The position numbers and the translations under genes are program-made. From NCBI GenBank assembly GCA_910578325.1, contig CAJTQT010000002.1:248001-312000 (forward strand): a stretch of DNA of 64,000 nt, read 5' to 3'. The notes under the pieces are model-generated. The model was not told the origin of the DNA. It did no database searches and saw only the letters and a list, made by a program, of their open reading frames with translations. The DNA is from an uncultured Christensenella sp. (GTDB taxonomy: Bacteria; Bacillota; Clostridia; Christensenellales; CAG-917). Shown here in pieces: positions 1-8,384 of the stretch. Numbering within the stretch: the stretch's first letter is position 1; the number at the start of each line of letters is the position of its first letter.

Positions 1-451
1 CTATCGGGAATCCGAACAGAACAAGATAGCGCATATACGGTTGCGTAATATACGCGTTGCCGACTGCAAACGCAAGTATAATTACGGTTGTAGATAACAC
101 CGTCATCAAAAATAGGAATCTGACCGCGCGTTTTGTATATCTCAGCGGTTTTTTACGCGTAGGCAAATCTTCCATAAAATACATAGCGAATTCCGCTATG
201 AAAAAGAACAACACCGTAAGAAAACCCCAAAAGGCGCGCGTCTGCAAGAAATAGAATATACACCATACGCTTATAAACAGCGCGACGGCGCACAAATCTA
301 TGAGATAAACGAATTTCAACCGCCTGTTCTTAAAAATCTCCGAAATTCTGTAATTATCCTGCTGTATGGCGTAAAGATATGGGCGCGTCATAAAAAACGC
401 GTCTATAAACACCAAAAGCACGTAGAACCAGTCGCCTCTAACCAACGTCAT
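1..451 (-). CDS. Multi-pass membrane protein, 3' end beyond window edge
   Basis: Only the first 150 residues are in the window; the frame stays open to base 1. The ATG at 451 follows an AAGGGGA Shine-Dalgarno. The visible part has about four hydrophobic segments separated by basic loops, with a QQDNYR motif followed by arginine/lysine-rich residues after the first segment. It lies 36 bases downstream of the hydrolase gene and is the last visible gene of the operon that starts at the FMN riboswitch. Some Firmicutes Mur-ligase (MurF-like) proteins carry a membrane N-terminus with a similar 'Q-x-x-x-Y-R' stretch, so this may be the start of such a ligase. No catalytic motif is visible, so that is a guess. 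Confidence 0.6.
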   Translation of the reverse strand, partial: MTLVRGDWFYVLLVFIDAFFMTRPYLYAIQQDNYRISEIFKNRRLKFVYLIDLCAVALFISVWCIFYFLQTRAFWGFLTVLFFFIAEFAMYFMEDLPTRKKPLRYTKRAVRFLFLMTVLSTTVIILAFAVGNAYITQPYMRYLVLFGFPI

Positions 452-487
452 AATATATCCCCTTCAATCGTATGGTCTTTCGTGCTT

Positions 488-1225
488 TCAGCCGATAAAC
501 GCGCGCAGTATTGCAATAAACTTCGCGCTGTCGTCTACATAGGAGAAATGTCCGCCGTCCAGCCAGAACAGATAACTTCCCCTTATTCCGTCATTGAGTT
601 TCCGCGCCATATACGGCGGAGTTTCGCCATCGTCTTTTCCCCAGAACACCGCCGCAGGACATCGGACAGAGTCTAAAAGCGGAGTCTGATCGTAATTGAC
701 TACCTTTTTAAACGTTTCGCGCATTACCTGCGACAGCGTTCTGTAATCGGACGAACCTTTTAATCCCTTCAATCCAAGCCGCCGGAGCAGTTTATGAGTA
801 CCCACCTTGACGTAATATTTCAATCCGCGTCTGGGTTTTAAGCCCGCGCTGTCCACAAGCGCGACCGAGCGCACTATATGCGGAAACTTTGCCGCAAGTT
901 CCAAACAAACGCGCCCCCCGAAAGAATGCCCGACAAAATGCGCGTCTTTTATCCCTATGATTCCCAAAAGCGAAATTACGTCGGAAGCATAATCAGGCAC
1001 GCCATAAGGCTCGGCAGGTTCTTCGCTCTCGCCGAACCCCGCAAAGTCCAACACGGTTACTCTGTGCATAGCGGAAAACTTTTCCGCGACAAATAAAAAG
1101 GCGGAGATGCCTGCACCCCAGCCGTGTAAAAAAACGATATCGTCGCCCGTACCGAATGATACGTAGCGAATTTTGTGTCCGTTGACAGTCGCGAATTTGT
1201 AACCGCGATTGTTTTCTTTATCTAT
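488..1225 (-). CDS. Alpha/beta hydrolase, probable AUA start codon
   Basis: About 245 residues. The fold core is clear: an oxyanion strand HGWG, nucleophile elbow GHSFGG, an acid in WGKDD and the catalytic histidine in GGHFSYVDD. The substrate is unknown; it is cytosolic with no signal peptide. The first ATG (1069) would delete the essential HGWG strand. Upstream the frame is open to a TGA at 1244-1246 but has no ATG, GTG or TTG. An ATA at 1223-1225 lies six bases after a strong GGGGAGG, so AUA is the likely initiator; an ATT at 1169-1171 lacks a ribosome site. The start overlaps the end of rimI by eight bases, indicating translational coupling in the riboswitch operon. Confidence 0.8.
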   Translation of the reverse strand: MDKENNRGYKFATVNGHKIRYVSFGTGDDIVFLHGWGAGISAFLFVAEKFSAMHRVTVLDFAGFGESEEPAEPYGVPDYASDVISLLGIIGIKDAHFVGHSFGGRVCLELAAKFPHIVRSVALVDSAGLKPRRGLKYYVKVGTHKLLRRLGLKGLKGSSDYRTLSQVMRETFKKVVNYDQTPLLDSVRCPAAVFWGKDDGETPPYMARKLNDGIRGSYLFWLDGGHFSYVDDSAKFIAILRAFIG

Positions 1226-1670
1226 TCCCGTCCTCCCCGATAGTCAGCCACATAACAAGAGCGTCGTATCTGTTTGCATAATACCTCTTGCGTATGCCTT
1301 CCACCGTAAACCCGAACGACCTGTACATACTTACCGCCGCAAGGTTGGTGTCTTTGACTTCGAGCGTGACTCTGTTTACTCCCGCGCGACGCGCGCATTC
1401 AATCAGTTCGCGCATCAGCGTCCTGCCTATTCCTTTGCATCTTTCTTCCGCTTTGACGGCGATATTCGTTATATGCGCCTCGTCGAGCACTTTATGAAAT
1501 CCGCCGTAACAGATAACCTCGTTTTCTCCGCGTACGCCAACCAGATAAAACGCATTTCGGTCTGCGACCTCGGGAATAAACATACGCACGGACCAAGGTT
1601 GGTCGAACGCCTCGCTTTCTATCTCCGCCATCTGGGCGAGATGTTCAAATTTCAAGGGTTCAAACCTCAT
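1218..1670 (-). CDS. rimI: Ribosomal protein S18-alanine N-acetyltransferase-type GNAT
   Basis: 150 residues, the usual RimI length. It is a GNAT-fold acetyltransferase using acetyl-CoA; RimI acetylates the N-terminal alanine of S18 in E. coli. The acetyl-CoA loop is seen as RCKGIGRTLM and the C-terminal part has the family pattern LEVKDTNLAAVSMYRSFGF. I chose the ATG at 1670, after GAGAAAAGG, rather than the GTG 30 codons upstream, because the upstream extension is a basic shadow of tsaB and the shorter protein fits the family. It overlaps tsaB by eleven bases. The tsaE-tsaB-rimI order is standard in Firmicutes and supports the assignment. Confidence 0.88.
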   Translation of the reverse strand: MRFEPLKFEHLAQMAEIESEAFDQPWSVRMFIPEVADRNAFYLVGVRGENEVICYGGFHKVLDEAHITNIAVKAEERCKGIGRTLMRELIECARRAGVNRVTLEVKDTNLAAVSMYRSFGFTVEGIRKRYYANRYDALVMWLTIGEDGNR

Positions 1671-2232
1671 CCTTTTCTCTCTCCGCCTGCGATTTGCGCA
1701 TATAGTACGGCGCAAGCACCTCGCAGAATTCTTCTCTTGCCAATTTCTGACGCACAACACATTCGAGCGCGCGGCATCTTTCGCATGCGGGCTCGCTGAC
1801 CGCTCCCGTCAAATCGAGTCTCTCTTCCGCCTCAACGAATCTCGCCGAAACAACTTTTCCGTCCCGACATTCAGCCAGATACGCGTTGGAATGCCCCGCA
1901 TCGACTAATGCCGTCGCATTTTCCCTATTGTATGCAATGAGTTCGAACGAAGTTACGCTTATTCTTTTTGCGTCGGTTGCAAAAGCAAGCGCAGTCATCG
2001 CCGATACACCTATTCTTATTCCCGTAAATGAGCCAGGTCCGACTACCGCCGCAACCGCGTCCAAATCGCCGACATTTAATCCGCTTTCTTTAAACAACTC
2101 ATCAACAACAGGCATAAGCAGTCGGGAATGTCCCGACTTGCCTACCTCGATTTCGCGACAAAACGCGTCTCCGTCCTTTATAAGAACGGCTGTCAACCTG
2201 CTGTCGGTTGTATCCACCGCAAGACAGTTCAC
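1660..2232 (-). CDS. tsaB: tRNA t6A biosynthesis protein TsaB
   Basis: 190 residues. TsaB is an ASKHA-fold partner that with TsaD and TsaE transfers threonylcarbamoyl to A37 of ANN-decoding tRNAs. The N-terminus CLAVDTTDSRLTAVL and the motif GPGSFTGIRIGVS are diagnostic. I chose the GTG at 2232, which overlaps the TGA of the preceding fusion gene as GTGA and has AGCGAGG upstream, over a TTG at 2253, because TsaB proteins begin directly with the first beta strand. The C-terminal part has several cysteines (ACERCRALEC), which is unusual for the family. Together with TsaE upstream it shows that t6A genes sit in this riboswitch-controlled operon. Confidence 0.92.
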   Translation of the reverse strand: MNCLAVDTTDSRLTAVLIKDGDAFCREIEVGKSGHSRLLMPVVDELFKESGLNVGDLDAVAAVVGPGSFTGIRIGVSAMTALAFATDAKRISVTSFELIAYNRENATALVDAGHSNAYLAECRDGKVVSARFVEAEERLDLTGAVSEPACERCRALECVVRQKLAREEFCEVLAPYYMRKSQAEREKDEV

Positions 2233-3551
2233 TCGGTATCCTCGCTTTCGCAATCGGCAACGTCAGCCGCCTTCGCGCAAATTTTTTCTGTATCAATATC
2301 TGTGTCCGATTCGTTTATTACGGATTTTCCGGAATCGATTTCCGAATTCTCCGCACCCGCGTTTTCAGATTTTTTGTCTTCCGCACCCTCGGTTTCATTC
2401 GAATCAAAGCCCTCTTCCGATATATCGAAAATACGCGTTTCATCTTCCGCTTTTACCGATATTCGAATAACTTTGCCTTCAATTTTCCGAAATTTATTCC
2501 ATTCTATAACAGTTACGGCATCCTCGTCAAAACAATCCTCTACACCGAGTTCGGAAAGTTCGTCCGCGCTTTCGACTCTGTACATATCCAGATGATTGAG
2601 ATTGACGCGTCCGCTACCGTATACGTTGAGTATGGTGAAAGTCGGACTTGTAATCTCTTCCTTGACTCCCAACGCGGCGGCAAGACCTTTTGTAAACGTA
2701 GTCTTTCCCGCACCCAAATCACCGTTAAGCAACAGCACTTCGCCGCCGTCGAGAGTTGCGGCAACCCTCTTTGCAAGCGCATACGTCTCCTCGACGGAAT
2801 TGACCTTATACGAACCGCTTATACTCTTCTTGAGCAAACTGTTTCCCTCCCAATGCAAAAGTACGCTCAAACGCTTGTACAGCAGGAACGTAAGAGCCGA
2901 CATAATTATACATCTGATCAGATTGAAAGGCAACACTCCCGCCAACAAATATAACGCATAAAAATTCTCCTGCGTCACGTTTTTATACGGCATCATGCCC
3001 AAAAGCGGCGCAAAGTTGCCGTGAAAGAACAGCTCCAGATAAGCGGGAACGGATATGAATCTGTTTACGATTATGCCTGTGACAACGAAAGCCGCCGTAC
3101 CGACAAGCAAGCCGATAAGCGCATGCTTCTTGTCTTTTTTCAATCTGTAAATTACGGACGACGGCAAAACGAGCGCGATTCCCATGAGAATATCCGTCGC
3201 TTCGCCCACAAGAAAAGTGGACGACAGCGGAAATTTCAGCAGGCATTTGAACACTATCACCAGACAGCCGCTTATAGGTCCCATGGAAAATCCCGCAAGT
3301 AGCGCGGGAAGCTCGGACACCTGCATATCCAGAAAGCTCGGGAAAATCATCGGCAGACTGAACTTCGCAAACTGATACAAAACAAACGAAATTGCTGTCA
3401 ACAGCGCAAGTTTCGCCACATAAGCGGCGGAAAATTTCGGACTTGCAAACTTCTTTAAAGTTGCAAGAATTGACTCGCCCGTTTTATTTAATTTCTCTTT
3501 TACGGACTTTGCCGTTACATCTGCGGCAACAACGTTTTCATTTTTAGACAT
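2229..3551 (-). CDS. ribU-tsaE: Fusion: riboflavin ECF transporter S component (RibU) + TsaE ATPase
   Basis: 440 residues in one open frame. Residues about 40-235 form a multi-span membrane protein with RibU features (QVSELPALLAGFSMGPISG; later FKCLLKFPLSSTF). Residues about 239-370 are TsaE, the ATPase of t6A synthesis, with Walker A GDLGAGKTTFTKGLA, TSPTFTILNVY and HLDMYRVES. The last 65 residues are acidic, low-complexity and unlike either family. An FMN riboswitch lies directly upstream, as for stand-alone ribU. An in-frame TTG at 2837 with GGGAGGG eight bases before it could also give free TsaE. The ATG at 3551 follows GCGAGG and seven T. Fusion of these two families is unexpected; continuous coding across the junction argues against a gene boundary. 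Confidence 0.88.
   Translation of the reverse strand: MSKNENVVAADVTAKSVKEKLNKTGESILATLKKFASPKFSAAYVAKLALLTAISFVLYQFAKFSLPMIFPSFLDMQVSELPALLAGFSMGPISGCLVIVFKCLLKFPLSSTFLVGEATDILMGIALVLPSSVIYRLKKDKKHALIGLLVGTAAFVVTGIIVNRFISVPAYLELFFHGNFAPLLGMMPYKNVTQENFYALYLLAGVLPFNLIRCIIMSALTFLLYKRLSVLLHWEGNSLLKKSISGSYKVNSVEETYALAKRVAATLDGGEVLLLNGDLGAGKTTFTKGLAAALGVKEEITSPTFTILNVYGSGRVNLNHLDMYRVESADELSELGVEDCFDEDAVTVIEWNKFRKIEGKVIRISVKAEDETRIFDISEEGFDSNETEGAEDKKSENAGAENSEIDSGKSVINESDTDIDTEKICAKAADVADCESEDTE
2835..2851 (-). promoter_or_regulatory. Candidate internal ribosome site and TTG start for TsaE
   Basis: GGGAGGG at 2845-2851 precedes an in-frame TTG at 2835-2837 with a gap of about eight bases. Translation from here would give a 202-residue protein starting just before the first TsaE strand (KVNSVEETYALAKRVA), matching where stand-alone TsaE proteins begin. 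The site lies in the linker, not in a conserved domain. It suggests both fused and free TsaE could be made. Confidence 0.5.
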
Positions 3552-3558
3552 AAAAAAA

Positions 3559-3574
3559 CCTCGCTACCACGAGG
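3559..3574 (-). terminator. Expression-platform hairpin ending in T7 at the start codon
   Basis: CCTCG and CGAGG pair around a six-base loop and are followed by seven T that run straight into the ATG. The 3' arm contains the likely Shine-Dalgarno (GCGAGG), so the hairpin could end transcription, hide the ribosome site, or both. The stem is only five base pairs, so sequestration may be the main action. An alternative hairpin GGGCG/CGCCC (3585-3616) lies between it and the aptamer. Confidence 0.5.
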
Positions 3575-3617
3575 CGTGCAAAATGGGCGCAATAGTAATA
3601 ATAGATTTTAACGCCCG

Positions 3618-3722
3618 CTTCTTTCATCCGGACTATACCGTCGGTTTGGGAATTTCACCCAATCAACCCTTGCAGGCTCGCGGACTTTACCGCCGGTGAG
3701 GAATTACACCTCGCCCCGAAGC
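3618..3722 (-). promoter_or_regulatory. FMN riboswitch (RFN element)
   Basis: The minus strand shows the conserved RFN blocks in order: GGGGCGAGGTGTAATTCC, CACCGGCGGTAAAGTCCGCG, AGCCTGCAAGGGTTGATTGG, GTGAAATTCCCAAACCGACG and GGTATAGTCCGGATGAAAGA. It binds FMN and lowers expression when flavin is sufficient. It controls the RibU-TsaE fusion and, by operon structure, tsaB, rimI and the genes after them. Confidence 0.96.
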
Positions 3723-3730
3723 ACTATTAT

Positions 3731-3758
3731 GTTATATCCGCAGACATCGCAATGTCAA
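3731..3758 (-). promoter_or_regulatory. Sigma-A promoter for the FMN riboswitch transcript
   Basis: TTGACA at 3753-3758 and TATAAC at 3731-3736 with a 16-base spacer, about ten bases before the aptamer. Confidence 0.75.
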
Positions 3759-3774
3759 CGGTTTTGTAAAAATT

Positions 3775-3803
3775 ATGAAAAAAAAGTAAATTTCGCAAAT
3801 ACT
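3775..3803 (+). promoter_or_regulatory. Weak promoter predicting a leaderless start at 3810
   Basis: ATGAAA at 3775-3780 and AATACT at 3798-3803 with a 17-base spacer put the start of transcription on the A of the ATG at 3810. No Shine-Dalgarno precedes that ATG. Each box matches the consensus at four positions only. Confidence 0.35.
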
Positions 3804-3809
3804 AATCCT

Positions 3810-4247
3810 ATGACAACGGCATTTATTTATCAAAACGCAGCATACTTCCAACCGTCGTTCGCTCTACAGAAACTTAGTACCGCCTATGCCCGACAAAACT
3901 TTCAAGCAACCGACACAGAGGTAAAAGACGGAACGGATTTAGACAATATGACGGTTCCCTCTCCTATCACGGAAGATTTAATCGCCTTTACACTGCAATA
4001 CGACTGTGTTGTAGGCGCGCGCGCATTCGAATATAACGGCGAGATAGTTGTCGCGGCAATTACTACTCCGTTTTATTTGAAAAGCGAGCGCGACAAAGCC
4101 AAAAACGAGATTCAATCCGACTTGCGTAACCTGACAGATTACGAAAACATCACCGTAACATTCGACGTCGGAATTTACAGAAATATAAGAGAAGAGTTAA
4201 ACGACAGCGATAAGGAACGTCTACTCAAACTCGCCAAAACACGCTAA
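3810..4247 (+). CDS. Unknown protein, weakly like YhcN/YlaJ-type domain
   Basis: 145 residues from the ATG at 3810 (MTTAFIYQNAAYF); an earlier ATG at 3696 lies inside the FMN aptamer on the other strand and is not credible. No signal peptide or membrane span. Residues about 60-130 run CVVGARAFEYNGEIVVAAI, then a basic helix, then a strand with DVGIYRNIREEL. The pattern 'strand, NG turn, strand, long helix, strand' recalls the YhcN/YlaJ spore-protein fold, but the match is weak and the protein is not a lipoprotein. It is a lone gene, divergent from the riboswitch operon and convergent with rsfS. Confidence 0.65.
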   Translation: MTTAFIYQNAAYFQPSFALQKLSTAYARQNFQATDTEVKDGTDLDNMTVPSPITEDLIAFTLQYDCVVGARAFEYNGEIVVAAITTPFYLKSERDKAKNEIQSDLRNLTDYENITVTFDVGIYRNIREELNDSDKERLLKLAKTR

Positions 4248-4255
4248 ATAGACGC

Positions 4256-4310
4256 AATTTGCCAGAAGTATTATAAAAATTCAATCAAATTATAATACTT
4301 TTGGCAAATT
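4256..4310. repeat. Long hairpin between convergent genes
   Basis: Arms 4256-4276 and 4290-4310 are 21 bases long and complementary except for one G.U pair, with a 13-base loop. It lies just after the gene ending at 4247 and before the end of rsfS. No clear T-run follows on either strand, so it may act as a bidirectional transcription barrier or stabilise 3' ends. Confidence 0.7.
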
Positions 4311-4378
4311 TGGGTTAATCAATTCAATCAATTGTTAATATCATAAGCAGACGTACAATTGAGATACAAACTGAGAAA

Positions 4379-4732
4379 TCAGTTCTCTCCAACATACTTC
4401 TGCATATTTTTTCCGTCCGACCAGAGTTTTTCAAGGCAATAGAACATTCTCGTTTCGTCATTGAAAATGTGCACGATTACTCCGCCGTAGTCAAGCACAG
4501 CCCATTTGCCCTCCGTCATTCCGTCGGTGTGCGACGGCAAAATTCCCTCCTTTTTGAGTTTGTCTTCTACAAACTCCGCAAGAGCCTTTACCTGTTTCGT
4601 GCTCTTCGCCGTGCATATAACGAAATAATCCGTCATTACTGTCAAGTGTTCGACGTCAAGGACGGTTATATCAACGGCTTTGTGCTCGTCAAGTTGTTTA
4701 CAGATGATTTCTTTCATTTCAAAAGATTCCAT
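4379..4732 (-). CDS. rsfS: Ribosomal silencing factor RsfS
   Basis: 117 residues, normal length. RsfS binds L14 and blocks subunit joining in starvation. Diagnostic stretches: DITVLDVEHLTVMTDYFVIC, STKQVKALAEFVEDKL, EGKWAVLDYGGVIVHIFN and the C-terminal YCLEKLWSD. The ATG at 4732 has GGAGG six bases upstream. It follows nadD-yqeK by about 80 bases in the same direction, the usual nadD-yqeK-rsfS neighbourhood. Confidence 0.95.
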   Translation of the reverse strand: MESFEMKEIICKQLDEHKAVDITVLDVEHLTVMTDYFVICTAKSTKQVKALAEFVEDKLKKEGILPSHTDGMTEGKWAVLDYGGVIVHIFNDETRMFYCLEKLWSDGKNMQKYVGEN

Positions 4733-4811
4733 AGTTGCCTCCGAATTCTTATGTATTTATTATTTCCGCATTCGCCACCGACATTCACATATATCGACGC
4801 CGCGATTTCAG

Positions 4812-5951
4812 TCATTCAGACGTTCTTACGCCGTCCTCATTATCAATATAGTATTTATACGCGCTTAAAGTCAACGGATATATTTTCCCGCCTTTTGCGA
4901 TAAGTTTGTCAACCGTATATTTCAGAGTTTCCAAAAAACCGTTTTCAAAATTTTCCCCCGCGATTTTGCGCAGTTTCGGAATAGGCTGGTATTCCCTGTC
5001 ATCGGAAAGACTGTCCGCGGTATAAATCAGTTTTTCAAGCAAAGACATATCCGCCTTTGCCGTCGTATGATAACGTATCGCGTCCAGAACGTCCTTATCA
5101 TCTACTCCGAAATCCCGCCTCGCTTTCTCCGCGCCCAAAAACTGATGGAGAACAGGCGTTCCTATGCAGTCGGGAGGCACGGGCAGGCCGTCTAAGGACG
5201 GACGCTGTTTTGCATTGTCGTGCAGTAACGCGGATAGAAAAACTTTTCTGAATTCGAGTTTGAGATTGTGTTTGGAATTGAAATCCACCGCTCTTTTCAC
5301 TACAGCCTTGCTATGATAAAACAACTCCTCCGACTGAAAGCCTTTGAGTTTTTCAACCGCGCTCTCGTATTCACAGAACCATCCGCGCTCTCGTATAATT
5401 CTCGTTACCGATAGAGGTATTTCCCCGACTTCTTCGCCCAAAAGAAGGCGCGCTTTGAGCATAGACGACGACACGTCTTCACCGACATAATCCGTAAGGA
5501 TAAATTCCGCTCCAAACTTTTGAGCAAGGCGATGAGCGGTCTCGCGCACGTCGTCGAATCCATCTCTTTCAGCGACCGCTATCGGGCATACTTTTGCGAT
5601 TTGTTCAGGATTGCGCCAACTCTCGAAGTATTGCAGACTGTCTCCGCCGATAAGATACGCAATATCGCCGTACTTCTCTTTCATCAGCGGCAGAATTATA
5701 TAGGAATAATTATCTCCGCCGCGCTCTTTCTCGATTTGATCGACAACGACGTCAAAATCCTTGAAAGCGGCTTTTATCAACTCGCATCTATCTTCGAATT
5801 TCAAAAATCCGCCGTCTTTGTGCGGCGGCATATAAGTCGGTACAACGACCAGTTTGTCCGCTCCGAGAGCAGCCATAGCCGATTTACATATCGCGATATG
5901 CTCATTATGCGGAGGATCGAACGCTCCTCCGAATATCAACGTCTTTGCCAT
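4812..5951 (-). CDS. nadD-yqeK: Fusion: nicotinate-nucleotide adenylyltransferase NadD + YqeK HD phosphatase
   Basis: 379 residues. Residues 1-195 are NadD, which makes NaAD from NaMN and ATP: GGAFDPPHNEH at the start, LIGGDSLQYFESW, and VSSSMLKARLL for the phosphate-binding motif. Residues about 205-375 are an HD-domain YqeK-type Ap4A hydrolase: YHSKAVVKRAVDF, the metal pair ALLHDNAKQ, YHTTAKADMS and YTADSLSDDREY. In most Bacillota these are two adjacent genes; here they are one. The second histidine motif reads HNEH where the family usually has HxGH. The ATG at 5951 lacks a Shine-Dalgarno but lies exactly where a strong promoter would start the RNA. Confidence 0.93.
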   Translation of the reverse strand: MAKTLIFGGAFDPPHNEHIAICKSAMAALGADKLVVVPTYMPPHKDGGFLKFEDRCELIKAAFKDFDVVVDQIEKERGGDNYSYIILPLMKEKYGDIAYLIGGDSLQYFESWRNPEQIAKVCPIAVAERDGFDDVRETAHRLAQKFGAEFILTDYVGEDVSSSMLKARLLLGEEVGEIPLSVTRIIRERGWFCEYESAVEKLKGFQSEELFYHSKAVVKRAVDFNSKHNLKLEFRKVFLSALLHDNAKQRPSLDGLPVPPDCIGTPVLHQFLGAEKARRDFGVDDKDVLDAIRYHTTAKADMSLLEKLIYTADSLSDDREYQPIPKLRKIAGENFENGFLETLKYTVDKLIAKGGKIYPLTLSAYKYYIDNEDGVRTSE

Positions 5952-5957
5952 ATTTAT

Positions 5958-5986
5958 ATTATACAGTTTTTTGCCGCCTTTATCAA
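5958..5986 (-). promoter_or_regulatory. Strong promoter, leaderless nadD-yqeK mRNA predicted
   Basis: TTGATA at 5981-5986 and a perfect TATAAT at 5958-5963 with a 17-base spacer. Counting the last -10 base as -7 places +1 at 5951, the A of the nadD ATG. Confidence 0.75.
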
Positions 5987-6040
5987 GAATTATATGCACG
6001 CAGACGTTTTTTAAACCGAACTTTTGTCAACAATTGTATT

Positions 6041-6847
6041 ATGGCAAAAATCGTAGACTATTTTTCTCTGACCGTGATATCTATGTTACTCACATTCGTC
6101 TGGGCGTCGCTTCTCTTCAAAAACTGGATAGGCGCGCTCGTGTTTGCCATAGCGTTCACTGTAATTGTGATAATAACTGTAAAATACGTCCTTTCAAAGC
6201 GGAACAGACCTTATACATACGACAGGCTTGCTCTTGAATTTTCTATAAGGGGCAACGAGTATGTGATAAACCTGCTTCAAAGCGCAATGAGATACGGATT
6301 TGTCGAAAGCGGCAAGAATTATATCGTACTCAAAGACTGCGTTATTATTTCCGCCTTTAAATTTTCGATGCTCACCATTTCCGATATGGGAGCAATCTGC
6401 GAACTTTCTCAGAAGTTCAGAGATAAACGCGTTTACGTATTCGCCCGAGGTATTGACAGACGGGCATATTCTATAGTTCAACTCGAAAACGTAAACTTTT
6501 CGCTGGTTAAGATTAAAACCATATACAAATTTCTGCTTAAACACAACGCTCTTCCCGATTTAAAACCTGTAAAGAACAAGTTTTCGTTCAGAGCCCTGTT
6601 CGACGCCGTTTTGTGCAGAGCGAATTTCAAATCCTATACTTTTTCAGGCGTAGTGCTCATACTTGTATCCTTCATCACACCTCTCAGAATCTATTATATC
6701 GTTTTAGGCAGCATATCTCTCATACTTGCGCTTCTTACGTTAACGCCGCTCGGAAACGGCACACTTATGTCACCGAAAGTCATTTCCGATCTCGAAAGCG
6801 CCGCTTCCCAACAGAATGACCAGATCTCTATCGAAGAAATCTCATAA
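6041..6847 (+). CDS. Unknown four-span membrane protein with cytosolic central domain
   Basis: 268 residues from the ATG at 6041; an earlier in-frame ATG (5945) overlaps the nadD start and is rejected. Two hydrophobic spans at about 7-50 (TVISMLLTFVWASLLF; ALVFAIAFTVIVIITV), a soluble domain of about 140 residues, and two spans near 215-255, then an acidic tail. The soluble part contains KRVYVFARGIDRRAYSIVQL and YKFLLKHNALPDL. I do not recognise the family. No Shine-Dalgarno is visible. It diverges from nadD-yqeK and converges on obgE across a bidirectional terminator. Confidence 0.75.
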   Translation: MAKIVDYFSLTVISMLLTFVWASLLFKNWIGALVFAIAFTVIVIITVKYVLSKRNRPYTYDRLALEFSIRGNEYVINLLQSAMRYGFVESGKNYIVLKDCVIISAFKFSMLTISDMGAICELSQKFRDKRVYVFARGIDRRAYSIVQLENVNFSLVKIKTIYKFLLKHNALPDLKPVKNKFSFRALFDAVLCRANFKSYTFSGVVLILVSFITPLRIYYIVLGSISLILALLTLTPLGNGTLMSPKVISDLESAASQQNDQISIEEIS

Positions 6848-6890
6848 ACCGAAATTTTACACATAATAGAACTGCATAGAACCGCATAAA

Positions 6891-6922
6891 AAAACGGCTT
6901 ATCTCATCCGGAAAGCCGTTTT
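6891..6922. terminator. Bidirectional terminator
   Basis: AAAACGGCTT and AAGCCGTTTT pair around a 12-base loop, giving A-stem-T on both strands. It separates the gene ending at 6847 from the convergent obgE. Confidence 0.85.
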
Positions 6923-6945
6923 ACTTATCGTTAAGGATTATATAA

Positions 6946-8211
<1,266 letters not shown>

Positions 8212-8384
8212 TCACCTGTATTACCGTCGGTCATTGTTCAGACCGACTTTTAGCATTTTTGTTTTTCCGCCGTAATGACGGCTACCTTTATTATTTCTGG
8301 TTTGACCGAGTTTATCCTCTGCAACTCGGAGAATTGCGCCTTGAACTCAATTCTACCGACATCCGTTCGCCGTCCACGCCCGCG

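Noticed and set aside
3696..3809. N-terminal extension of the gene at 3810
   Set aside because: The upstream ATG lies inside the FMN aptamer on the other strand and the extension has no ribosome site or domain-like sequence.
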